NCBI GenBank assembly: GCA_009746045.1
Contig: RPFO01000084.1
Span: 463,348 to 487,347 of the forward strand
Direction: 5' to 3'
Length of the DNA stretch: 24,000 nt
Source of the DNA: Mesostigma viride
Lineage: Eukaryota > Streptophyta > Mesostigmatophyceae > Mesostigmatales > Mesostigmataceae
Of the stretch, positions 9,765-17,224 are shown in pieces. Within the stretch, counting starts at the first letter, position 1, and each line of letters opens with the position of its first letter. The position numbers and the translations under genes were made by a program. The notes under the pieces were generated by a model. That model was not told the origin of the DNA, made no database searches, and worked only from the letters and a program-made list of their open reading frames with translations.

Positions 9765-9821
9765 AATAAATGTTTCTCTTGGTGGGAAGGAACTCCAATG
9801 GACCAAAAACAAGAAATGTAT
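9756..9821 (+). promoter_or_regulatory. Shared 3' tail of the units with polyadenylation-type signal
   Basis: The 3' end common to all three units. AATAAA at 9765-9770 directly follows the RT stop codon. A TTGGT/ACCAA pair of arms (about 9780-9806) could fold shortly before the unit end. The equivalent tails end at 3922 and 5495. Confidence 0.45.
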
Positions 9822-10182
9822 GTACCTGATACGACTTGAGGCGGAAGTCGATGCCGATTTCGATACGGAGGTGTTGGGTGCCGCTACCTTTAATCGTGAA
9901 TTGGCATATGAATTTGTAAATCTGGTGAAGGCGAAAGCCACCAAGAATTACAAGTGGCAGCCTAAGGAGTACTCAGAGGCAAAGGTTGACAAGATCGAGA
10001 AATTCATGAAGTCTGATTTTCGTCGTCGGGACGCTGAGGAAAAAAGGGCGCTGAATGCGGTTGCAAAGGCTAACAGTAAGAAGAACGCGGAGAAGAAGGC
10101 GGCAGAGAAGGAGGCGAAGAAGGCGAAGAAGGCGGAGAAGGAGAAGGCTAAGGAGGCCAAGAAGCAGCAGAAAACTGGACAG
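9822..10182 (+). CDS. Unknown gene, exon 6 (3' half, after the insertion)
   Basis: The host frame resumes with YLIRLEAEVDADFD and runs through ELAYEFVNLVKAK and KYSEAKVDKIEKFM-like sequence. It then enters a long Lys/Ala/Glu-rich charged helix (about 45 residues, repeated KKAEK/KEAKK) typical of a coiled coil or single alpha helix. It ends with CAG at 10182 before a GTACGA donor, phase 0. Joined to 2158-2348 it makes one continuous exon of 552 bp. The ATG at 9820 straddles the element boundary and is fortuitous. Confidence 0.6.
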
Positions 10183-10203
10183 GTACGATTGTTGTGAAAA
10201 TTT

Positions 10204-10225
10204 AGACCTCTCGCTGCGGGTAGAC
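10204..10225. repeat. Intronic near-palindrome, copy 4
   Basis: AGACCTCTCGCTGC followed by GGGTAGAC, in the intron 10183-10371. The core and right arm match copies 5 and 6. Confidence 0.45.
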
Positions 10226-10371
10226 GTTTACTGGCTGCGGGACTTGGTGTTCAGTGTCAGTAAGGTATTATTCCAACAGAACTTTGTTCGTCCCTGAACA
10301 GGATGTCGTGGTCGGCCTAAATATTACTGACTTGAGCGAATCCTGCGGTCCTTTTCGATTTTTTACTTCAG

Positions 10372-11535
10372 GATGACGGGGGAGACGAAGACGCCACGGT
10401 GGAGAAGAAGTTACCTGGTCATGACGCCGTGTTCGCGCTGGTGAAGGATATGCTCAAGTACTGCTCGAGTAGGCGGATGGCGGACGTCGATGACCTGCCA
10501 AACTGGCCCGAGTTCTCCCCCTTTCTTGAGCTGCTCCGGTCACTCAACAAGCTGTTTAAGGAGGGGGTGCTCACGAGCAGTGGGAACCCGGACACCGACC
10601 CAATCATTGAAAGCTGGAAGCCTTCGAAAAAGGTCGACTCGAACAAGGAGGTCAGGGACCAGAACATCCGGAAGGCCAATTCTCTCAGGGAAACGCGTTG
10701 GATTCGGCCAGCCGATTTTAAGGAGACCGGATGTTTCAGTATGCGGATCCAGACTGTCAACGCGCTTATTTTGCCAGATGCTTTGAGGCAGCGGCGTTTG
10801 AAAATTGAAACCATTAAGGAGAACGGCCGCATTCTCCTAAATGCGCGGGACAACAGCTTGCACTTCAAGGTTGTTGTCCCGGTCTGGCAGTTCCCTTTCC
10901 AGGCGCTTGCCGAATCTCAACCTGAGCTGTTCGACAAGCAAATCTTGTGCTACCCGGATTTCGTCAAGTGGCTGAGGTTTCACCACGGCGCCAAGATTGA
11001 CGCGGAGGATGTGGGCTCCAGGTACTTCCGGCCCCTTTCGGATACTGAAGTCGACGTGTGGCTTAACACGGAGTCCACCACCTCTTTCCTCGCGAGAGGA
11101 CTTGAGTGGCGTACCTACGCCAGGGTGGACGAGGTGGAAGCAGCTTTGCCTCAGGACATCCAGGGCAGTCGGGATGTTTTCAACCTGCTGTGCAATACTG
11201 CGATGAAGTCCTACGATCCGAAATTTTTTGAGGAACGGGTACCGGTACCGTATCTGGTTCTCCGGTACGCGGTAATTGATGGAACCACTACTTTAAGGGG
11301 TTGAAGTCGTTTCTCAGGGCCGGATGGCGGGTGGGGAGAGGTTCGGGCAGTGATGTGCGAGGGTGGGGCGGAGTCCAATTTCGCAAACACTCCAAAGGAG
11401 GCGGAGCACGCATTCCAGGACCTGTTGCGGAAATTCCGTGGTGGTTACATGGGTACGAATGTCATTCTTCTGAAGGGTGGCGACCTGCTCCCGTCGTGGA
11501 GTGAGCAGCGAAATCTACCTAAGCAAAAGAAGATG
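10372..11535 (+). pseudogene. Unknown gene, exon 7 (globular block with double frame break)
   Basis: After a TACTTCAG acceptor (ending 10371), phase 0, a 310-codon open stretch runs to 11304. It is well mixed and globular (PEFSPFLELLRSLNKLFKEG; WQFPFQALAESQPELFDKQ), but I do not recognise the family. Around 11280-11340 the frame breaks twice. The best reading moves briefly to another frame (YFKGLKSFLRAG), then returns to the original frame (AVMCEGGAESNF, FQDLLRKFRGGYMG). The donor is odd: ATGTAAGC at 11533 would fit phase 0 only if one G were lost from ATG-GTAAGC. Otherwise the TAA would simply be the stop of a separate upstream gene. Confidence 0.5.
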
Positions 11536-11554
11536 TAAGCTATCTATTTTGGCA

Positions 11555-11576
11555 GGGTCTAGCTGCGGGTAGACCC
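11555..11576. repeat. Intronic near-palindrome, copy 5
   Basis: GGGTCTAGCTGC followed by GGGTAGACCC, at the start of the intron of about 255 bp before 11790. Nearly identical to copy 2, about 10 kb away. Confidence 0.7.
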
Positions 11577-11624
11577 TCGGAATTTTCGTGGTTGTTTTTT
11601 GTGTGCGCTTCAAGTTTTTTGCGA

Positions 11625-11646
11625 GGGTCTCGCTGCAGCTAGACCC
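11625..11646. repeat. Intronic near-palindrome, copy 6
   Basis: GGGTCTCGCTGC followed by AGCTAGACCC, in the same intron as copies 5 and 7. The flanking GA and TC extend the stem. Confidence 0.7.
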
Positions 11647-11710
11647 TCTCCTTTTTTTTGTTGGAATTTTCGTTGCGTATTGTCGGCCGTTTCTTTTTCG
11701 AATTTTGTTA

Positions 11711-11732
11711 GGGTCTATCCGCAGCTATACCC
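11711..11732. repeat. Intronic near-palindrome, copy 7
   Basis: GGGTCTATCCGC followed by AGCTATACCC, the third copy in this intron. It is followed by the CTCGCCTTTTATGG context that resembles the CTCACCCTTTTATTG after copy 2. Confidence 0.65.
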
Positions 11733-13489
11733 CTCGCCTTTTATGGCTGAGTTTTGTCGTTGCTCGCTCGATGTTAATTGATGTCGCAGGCGGTGCTGAC
11801 CGGCAAGCTGGAGAAGCTGTTCGACATCGCCAAGGGGGCGAATTCGGAGGACTTAGCCGTGGCGGATCGTACGCTGGGCCAGGCGTTGCTTGACGTGTGG
11901 AACTACAACAAGCTATATCTATACGGCAAAGTCACGCGTGGGAAGGGCCACTATATTGCGGATGGCCACTATACCAATCTGCTCACGTACATCCTCCCGG
12001 CTATGCGGCAAGCGGGGGGAAGGGAAGGGAATGTGGAGCCGGCAGGGTGGATGTACACGAGGAGGAAGCAGAAGGAAAGAAAAAGCCGGCCCACAGCATT
12101 GCTTCAGTGCATTCCGCTTACAGTCGCACGCTGGCCAACACGTTTCTCCGTCTGACACAGGAGCAGACTGATGATCCTGCCTCAACGAAACCCGCGCCTG
12201 AGGAGGTGATGATGCAAAGGTGCAAATTCGCGAATGCAGAGGGGGAGAAGAAAGGCCAGAAGGTCTCTTGGACTTCTTTCAGGAACTTGGCCAGCCTTCC
12301 TATGATGGACGCCGTGATCGATTGCATCATGAGCTGCCAGGTTGGACCGGAAAAGCTCACCAAGTTGGTGGAGATCGCCAAGGATGTGCTGGAGTGCCTG
12401 CGGCTGACCATTTGCGCCAGATTCAAGGAGGATGTGACGCTGGAAGCGCGATGCAAGGACGCAAATGGCAAGGAGTTTGTGGCGTCTCATATTTTCGAAC
12501 TCGTCTTCAATCTCCATCCTCTCCCTCGGCCGGTCGGCAGGCAGGAGATTGTGGCCAGATACCGGGAATTTTGGGATGTGGCCGTCATCATAACGAGGAA
12601 CATCGCCTACCTTCTTAAAGCCAAAAAACACGCCGCACATCTGAGGATTCCGAGAAAGGATCTCATGAATGGCAAGATCGACTTTCAGGAGATTCTGCTA
12701 AAAGAGAGCGAGGACAAGACGGTGGGTTTGGCACTTTTGGCTCCGGAAGCGTTCATGAAGTACGGTAAAAGAGTTGGATTACTCGAAGGGGGGCCGAAGG
12801 AGGCGGCGATGAAGGGGCCGGTGAAGGGGCTGGAGAAGGGGAAGGGGAAGGGGAAGGGGAAGGAGACGGAGGCGAAGAAGGAGGAGGAGGCGAAGGAGGA
12901 GGAGGAGTGGGACGTTGTGTATGAGTGGCAGAGTGTGGACTGGGGCCGTCGCCGGGTCTGGTTTTGCTGTCAGGAACTAGACGGTGATGATGATGACAAG
13001 TCGCTCGTCAAGCAGGTGGCAGGCGAGGTTGCCTCAGCTTCAGCCCGCCCCTTTCCCTTGGGCAGGTCCCTTCCGTGCCTGAGCCTGCTGAACTTGGCGA
13101 ACATTTGGGGTGATAAGTGGAGTAACTTTCAGAGGTGGTGGTTGTTTGGTCCTTGCCCGCCAGAATCGGACATTCCCCAACCGGGCGGGATCTACGATCA
13201 TGTGCTGAAGGCTTGCGCCCAAGAGTTTTTCTCCAGGTTCGAACCGATGGTGATCGTGTTTGGTACCGAGCCGGAGATTAAGGGGTTTCAAGAGATAGTG
13301 GAAAGGATCGGGAAAGGGAGTGAATTGTGGGAGCGGCTTGAACAGGGGGAAGGTGATGGGGGGCCTAGGCTCGGAAGGGCGAAGAAGCGAAAAGCTTCCC
13401 ACGAAGCTGGGGGATTGTCCGCCGTGGTGGAGAGGGATGACCAACAGTTGTTGGAGGGAGGGGATGGAGGGGATGGAGGTCCGGCAGGA

Positions 13490-13511
13490 GGGTCTAACCG
13501 CGGAGAGACCC
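13490..13511. repeat. Exonic near-palindrome, copy 8
   Basis: GGGTCTAACCGC followed by GGAGAGACCC, in frame inside exon 8 (GSNRGETP). Confidence 0.5.
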
Positions 13512-13912
13512 CCGTCGAGGTGAGAACGCAGCAGGCCGAACAGATGACGGGGCCTGAAGGTGATGCGGATCCGCCTGCTTCGAAGAAGCCCGCTTCTCAA
13601 GTGACTCGACGGGCAGTCGTGTCACTTGTTGAGGATGATGGAGGTGGGCCTTCCAAGCCTGCCGCGCCGCAGCCCGTTTTTCAGGTTCCGAAGAAGCAGC
13701 TTCGGGTTCCCTTGCCGATTCTGCCCACCCCGGCGCCTCTGCCCAGTTCTCAAGTACCGAAGAAGCAGCTTCGGGTTCCCCCGCGGACTCAGCCCATTTC
13801 TCAGGTACCGAAGAAGCAGCTTCGTAAGCAACTTGTGGCAGTGGCTGATTCGGACGACGATGCTGAGGAGGAGGAGGAGGAGGACGACGACGATGCTGAG
13901 GAGGAGGAGGGG

Positions 13913-13990
13913 GAGGAGGAGGAGGAGGAGGAGGAGGAGGAGGAGGAGGAGGAGGAGGAGGAGGAGGAGGAGGAGGAGGAGGAGGAGGAG
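13913..13990 (+). repeat. (GAG)26 trinucleotide tract encoding poly-Glu
   Basis: Twenty-six uninterrupted GAG codons end at CAG (13991). They are preceded by shorter GAG/GAC tracts from about 13863. A pure codon repeat of this length usually indicates slippage-prone DNA and variable length between individuals. Confidence 0.85.
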
Positions 13991-14293
13991 CAGCACGTTG
14001 CTACCAAGAAATCCGCAAAGGGTGGGAAGGCTGCGGAGCACGTTGCTTCCAAGAAATCGGCCAAGGTGGGGAAGGCTGCCAAGCCTGCCCTGCCTCAGAA
14101 GCGGCGTCGAAAAGCAGTTGTGCTTTCAGATTCGGACAATGAGGAGGAGAAGGAGGAGGAGGATGGCCGCGGAGAGGAGGAGGACGGGGGAAAGGAGCGC
14201 GTTGCTTCCAAGAAGTTACCCAAGACCGCGAAGACTGCCAAGGTTGCCGAGCCCGCCAAACCCGCCCCGGCGCCTGCCCCCCACCCCCAGACG

Positions 14294-14316
14294 GGGTCTA
14301 CCTGCGAGCAGAGGTC
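14294..14316. repeat. Exonic near-palindrome, copy 9
   Basis: GGGTCTACCTGC followed by GAGCAGAGGTC, in frame inside exon 8 (GSTCEQRS). The most diverged copy. Confidence 0.35.
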
Positions 14317-14459
14317 GAAGGAAAAGGCCAAAAAGGGTAAGAAAAAATCTGCGAGTGAATTCTGGTATGTAGAGTGTTTTGATTTTTTACGGTTGGCAGT
14401 CCGATTTCTACTAACTCGATTTTAGTCATGCGTTGATGGCATGATCGGTTTGCTCGCAG

Positions 14460-15024
14460 GTAAGGAGGATGTGGAGCAGTTACTTCGCTTGGCAAATGTG
14501 GCGGTGGGCTTCGGACCAGCGGCTGTACATGCTGACACTTCCGGACGGGAGGAGCCTAATTGGGGGCGGAAGACAGTCAGGCGGGCGATGAGGATGATGA
14601 GAAGCCCACTTTGGAAATGAGACTTATGGACGGGGAAATGGGGTTCGGAGCACCAGAGGTCTTTTGGTGTGATGGGTGGACTTCAGCCATTATGCAAGCA
14701 GGGAACAAGGATACGGCTACGCCAATGTATGCCAAGCTAGAAGACGTCATGCTTTATGGGCAGGTGTCTGGATAGGACACCAAGTGGAGGGACGTCGCAT
14801 TTAAGTTTTTCGCTGAGGGGGAGAAGGGAGGGAAGTTGAAGAACAAGTTGTGGTGGATGCCGCTGGACTACGCGATGAAGGTGGTAAAGCTGACGGATGG
14901 CAAGAGCTGGAAGGATGTGGAAGTCTGGGCGCCTGCAAAGGAGATCGATAAGAAGAGGAGGAACTCTAAAACGGAACAGCAGATCGCGGAAGCGAAATTA
15001 CGGAAGAGGCCTTCGAAAGCTTGA
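14460..15024 (+). pseudogene. Unknown gene, last exon block (frameshift and in-frame stop)
   Basis: After a TTGCTCGCAG acceptor the sequence reads KEDVEQLLRLANVAVGFG. It shifts frame near 14560 into DEDDEKPTLEMRLMDGEM and APEVFWCDGWTSAIMQAG, and hits an in-frame TAG at 14773. The same frame then continues convincingly (KWRDVAFKFFAEGEKGG, WWMPLDYAMKVVKLTDGK) to a TGA at 15022. The phase of the junction with exon 8 does not match simply. The two lesions make this block look decayed. Family unknown. Confidence 0.45.
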
Positions 15025-15299
15025 GGGGAAGTTAGCACTTGGACATGCGCTAGCAATGCTCGTCCTATGGTTAATCACAAAGGTAACTAGGATGATGTCG
15101 AGCCTCTCCACGTAAAATTGACATGAATTACTAACTTTCAAGCCTCTCGATGTGTAATGTACGCTCAAATTGACATGAATTAAGCATTATGACACCAAAT
15201 TAGCTCGAAAATACGCGATCGGACGCCAAATTCGCGCGAAAAAACGCGATCGGACGATTGAAACTAGCGTTTTTTTCTTGCAAAATGCGCCAAAAATGA
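15025..15299. other. Noncoding spacer with short tandem repeats
   Basis: No gene seen. The 16-mer AAATTGACATGAATTA occurs at 15115-15130 and 15167-15182, each preceded by AGCCTCTC-type sequence. A 31-bp unit beginning GACACCAAATT or GACGCCAAATT and ending ACGCGATCG is tandemly repeated (15191-15221, 15222-15252). Confidence 0.6.
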
Positions 15300-16401
15300 C
15301 CCCATTCCGCGTGGGACCTCCCGACCGGCGTCTGGCAGGGTTGCGTCCTGTCGCCGTATACCTGTTTATTATTGTAGTGGATTATGTTATGCCCCAGGCA
15401 CGTGCTCGCTTTGCTAGCATTGCAGACCGTGCCCCTGGCCTAGCAATCATGAGCGAGCCTGGGGAAGGGGGGCCGACTAACAAGCAGAATTTACTAGCTG
15501 ACCTGATTTATGCCGACAACATCACGCTCATCGAAGAGCCGGAGTCTGCCCAACTTTGGCTGGACTGCCTGGAGCTCGAGGCTCGGGCGGTTGGTCTAGA
15601 AATCAGCCCCAAAACGGAGGCCCTGGCCCTCGGCATGGCAGGGCCCCCACCCACACTCCGCCTCTTAGACGACACCGAGGTCAACTACCCTACTTCAGGC
15701 CGCTTCAAGCTGCTGGGCAGTTGGCTTCCCGACTGCGAGGACGACCTGACGACACGGATCAGCATGGCGTGGGCGCAACTCCATGACCACAGCCGCTGGT
15801 GGAGCAACCCCGCCCAGTTCTACCCCGGATCGTCAAGCGTGACCTCTTCAAGGTCACGAGTCATTCTGACGATCCTGACCTACGGCGCCGAGATCTGGAC
15901 ACTGACGCAGGAGCTGGAGCAGCGACTCGACGGCAACGTCACCAAGATGCTGCGCAAGGCCCTTAACGGCCCCTTTGGTTTGCACATTAGTACTGAGGAT
16001 TTGTACGCTGATTTGCCCTATGTTTCCCACATTCTTAGGCACATGCGCCTGGGCCTAGCCGGGCACCTGGCCCGCACAGATCAGGTATAGACACATCAGA
16101 TAGACTAGCTGGCACCAAGCCCGCCCAGCCTGGGCGTTATGTCCTCACCTGGCGTGCCCCTGGCCACCTGTGGACTTTTTGTGATAGACTCGGCATGGAC
16201 ATGAGCTACACTAGACGTGACTGTCGTGACGGGCTCACACCCGGGCAGCCTCCTGGTTTGTCTGTAATATGGAGGCAGATGGTACGCAGGGATAGATGGC
16301 AAGTAGTGATGAAGGAGACCACCCCCAAGTCTGTGGGGGCTCCGCGTGTGACCGCGTATGGCATTCATAGCATTCGGGCCGTGGTGCCCACAACCCTGTA
16401 A
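15300..16401 (+). pseudogene. LINE reverse transcriptase C-terminal remnant
   Basis: It begins with TGVWQGCVLSPY (equivalent to the canonical GVRQGCxLSP motif) in one frame. It shifts near 15360 to LFIIVVDYVMPQARARF and then shows LLADLIYADNITL, where the catalytic pair is Asp-Asn instead of Asp-Asp (15515-15520). Next come VGLEISPKTEAL, FKLLGSWLP, ILTYGAEIWTLT and HMRLGLAGHLAR, the usual landmarks of the LINE RT thumb and C-terminal region. A second frame change near 16080 leads to DRLAGTKPAQPG and a stop at 16399-16401. Two frame breaks and the lost aspartate make it inactive. The clade is not certain; the ETWTLT-like and GHxxR motifs occur in several LINE clades. Confidence 0.75.
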
Positions 16402-16471
16402 CTAGGACCTAGATAGCTTACACCATCCATTGGAACCATCCCATGTTCCCCTCCCACTGAGGACTTATGCT

Positions 16472-16490
16472 CACGTGACGCAGTCACGTG
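16472..16490 (+). other. 3' terminal hairpin of LINE fragment A
   Basis: CACGTGAC-GCA-GTCACGTG, a perfect 8-bp stem with a 3-base loop, lies directly before the AT-rich tail. By analogy with other LINEs it may be recognised by the RT on the RNA. Confidence 0.55.
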
Positions 16491-16510
16491 TCTATTAATT
16501 AATTCATTAA

Positions 16511-17020
16511 CCCAATATGTGACGTGGGCAGCGGAGACTGGTGTAAAGTGAAGGGTCGGGGGACACATGTGTGGAAGGGGGGGGGACGCATGGACATGGG
16601 CGATGGTGTGGGGCCGGATGTGGGCGATATGGGTGGATATTATGTAATTCAGACGCCAGGCACGGATGAACACAAGAGGGCGGGGACGGGGGGGAGGCGA
16701 GCGGCGGCGAGACCGAGCTTTGAAGCTCTTGCCTTCCATGCAAAAACCGCCATGGCGCAGAAATGCACGTAACATTCGTTTCCAAAAAGTGTCCCGACGC
16801 CCTGCGGCTTTGCGAAGAGCTGCGCCAGTAAGGGTCCCAGGGACGTGTACGTTCCAAGGCCGGGCACGATGTGACTAACAAACTCAGCATAGATATCAAG
16901 GAGACAACCAGCGCAGGCCAGACATCGGGAGAATCCGGACCATGGTAGCTCGAGCCTGCCGTTATCTTGTCCACGTTTTCGAGTCGTTCAGGATGATGAA
17001 TATGAATGGAGAAACTCAGC
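16511..17020. other. Noncoding stretch with a widely spaced direct repeat
   Basis: No gene seen; purine-rich in its first 200 bp. A 17-bp direct repeat, AAACTCAGCATAGATAT, occurs at 16880-16896 and 17012-17028, 132 bp apart. It could be a small insertion with a long target-site duplication, or a local duplication. The second copy overlaps the left TSD of LINE element B. Confidence 0.5.
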
Positions 17021-17224
17021 ATAGATATGGGCATAGTGAAATCTACAGTGACGAAAATGGCTGACGGCGGTATGGCTGACGGCGGAGTTCAGATCTTTTG
17101 CGTCTGAGCCCCAAATTCGGTCAGACCACTTGCATTCGATGCGCTTTTTTGAGACGCACATGCCAGTATAATCGGTTACGGCTGAAACGCAGTATTGCCA
17201 AAGTTACGCACGTGACAAGCAGCT

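Larger units (their letters stand above)
2349..9821 (+). mobile_element. Tandem array of three mobile-element units inserted in exon 6
   Basis: Three head-to-tail units share the left end TTGCTGAGCTTCGCTC and the right end AACAAGAAATGTAT. Unit boundaries were set by comparing the two unit-unit junctions (3922/3923, 5495/5496) with the two host junctions (2348/2349, 9821/9822). The units abut with no linker, and no target-site duplication is visible. Removing 2349-9821 joins AA to G as a Lys codon and continues the host frame. No long terminal inverted or direct repeats bound the array. Lack of TSD, an RT-RNase H ORF in unit 3 and precise tandem joints fit a DIRS-like or other recombinase-integrated element; established DIRS elements use a tyrosine recombinase, which is not visible here. 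A Helitron-type rolling-circle product is a weaker alternative. Confidence 0.75.
5496..9821 (+). mobile_element. Array unit 3 (4326 bp) carrying gag-like and RT-RNase H ORFs
   Basis: The first about 338 bases match the head of units 1-2, with a 4-bp deletion in the first 29-nt hairpin. At 5834 it switches to a 35-bp CCCA-rich joint, replacing about 1050 bp of the short unit. It rejoins short-unit sequence at 5869 up to AAAATGTAAAAT (5985-5996). A 3759-bp coding cassette follows (5997-9755). Then AAAATGTAAAAT recurs (9756-9767) and the shared 3' tail runs to 9821. The cassette is thus bounded by a 12-bp direct repeat that is single-copy in units 1-2. Either the cassette inserted into a shortened unit, or this is a larger parent element and units 1-2 are derivatives that lost the cassette through the repeat. 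Confidence 0.65.
11790..14364 (+). pseudogene. Unknown gene, exon 8 (large exon; globular core, poly-Glu, basic repeats)
   Basis: It begins after a GTCGCAG acceptor with AVLTGKLEKLFDIAKGAN. At about 12045 (GGCAGGGTGG) the frame shifts by one base and continues as SIASVHSAYSRTLANTF, a long open reading to the GTATGT donor at 14365. Regions in order: a globular core (EFWDVAVIITRNIAYLLKAK), a KGKGKGKG linker, a second compact block (ANIWGDKWSNFQRWWLFGPC), a disordered Gly/Asp/Ser region, three VPKKQLR repeats (about 13687, 13757, 13807), an acidic tract with 26 consecutive Glu, repeated basic KKSAK motifs, and KRRRKAVVLSDSDNEEE (a nuclear-signal plus acidic-Ser pattern). The composition suggests a chromatin or nucleolar protein. 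No catalytic motif seen. Confidence 0.5.
1..15024 (+). pseudogene. Large multi-exon gene of unknown function, interrupted and frame-damaged
   Basis: Nine exon blocks can be followed on the + strand with GT-AG introns: up to 164, 360-1409, 1517-1579, 1716-1778, 1903-2031, 2158-2348 plus 9822-10182, 10372-11534/5, 11790-14364, and 14460-15024. The first six junctions are all phase 0, so the blocks read through in one frame. I do not recognise the protein family. The product would begin before the window, be well over 1500 residues, and combine globular-looking blocks (exons 2, 7, 8) with acidic Gly/Asp/Glu linkers, Lys/Glu coiled-coil stretches and basic tails, which suggests a nuclear or chromatin-associated protein; that is inference only. 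Frame breaks lie near 60-90, 11280-11340, 12045 and 14560, with an in-frame TAG at 14773. Exon 6 is split by a 7.5-kb mobile-element array. It could be a decayed gene copy, a live gene with indel errors in the assembly, or two adjacent genes (split near 11535). Confidence 0.6.
15300..16510 (+). mobile_element. 5'-truncated LINE (non-LTR retrotransposon) fragment A
   Basis: It contains the C-terminal half of a LINE reverse transcriptase ORF, then about 110 bp of 3' UTR ending in a perfect hairpin and an AT-rich TTAATTAATTCATTAA-like tail at 16495-16510. Truncation at the RT palm is typical of incomplete target-primed insertion. The exact 5' border is a guess, and no convincing target-site duplication was found. 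Confidence 0.65.

Noticed and set aside
2349-9821. Helitron origin of the tandem array
   Set aside because: No 5' TC or 3' CTRR end, and no Rep/helicase; tandem arrays and lack of TSD alone are not enough.
15270-16530. Target-site duplication for LINE fragment A
   Set aside because: The best match (CCAAAAATGAC versus CCAATATGTGAC) is imperfect and its placement arbitrary.
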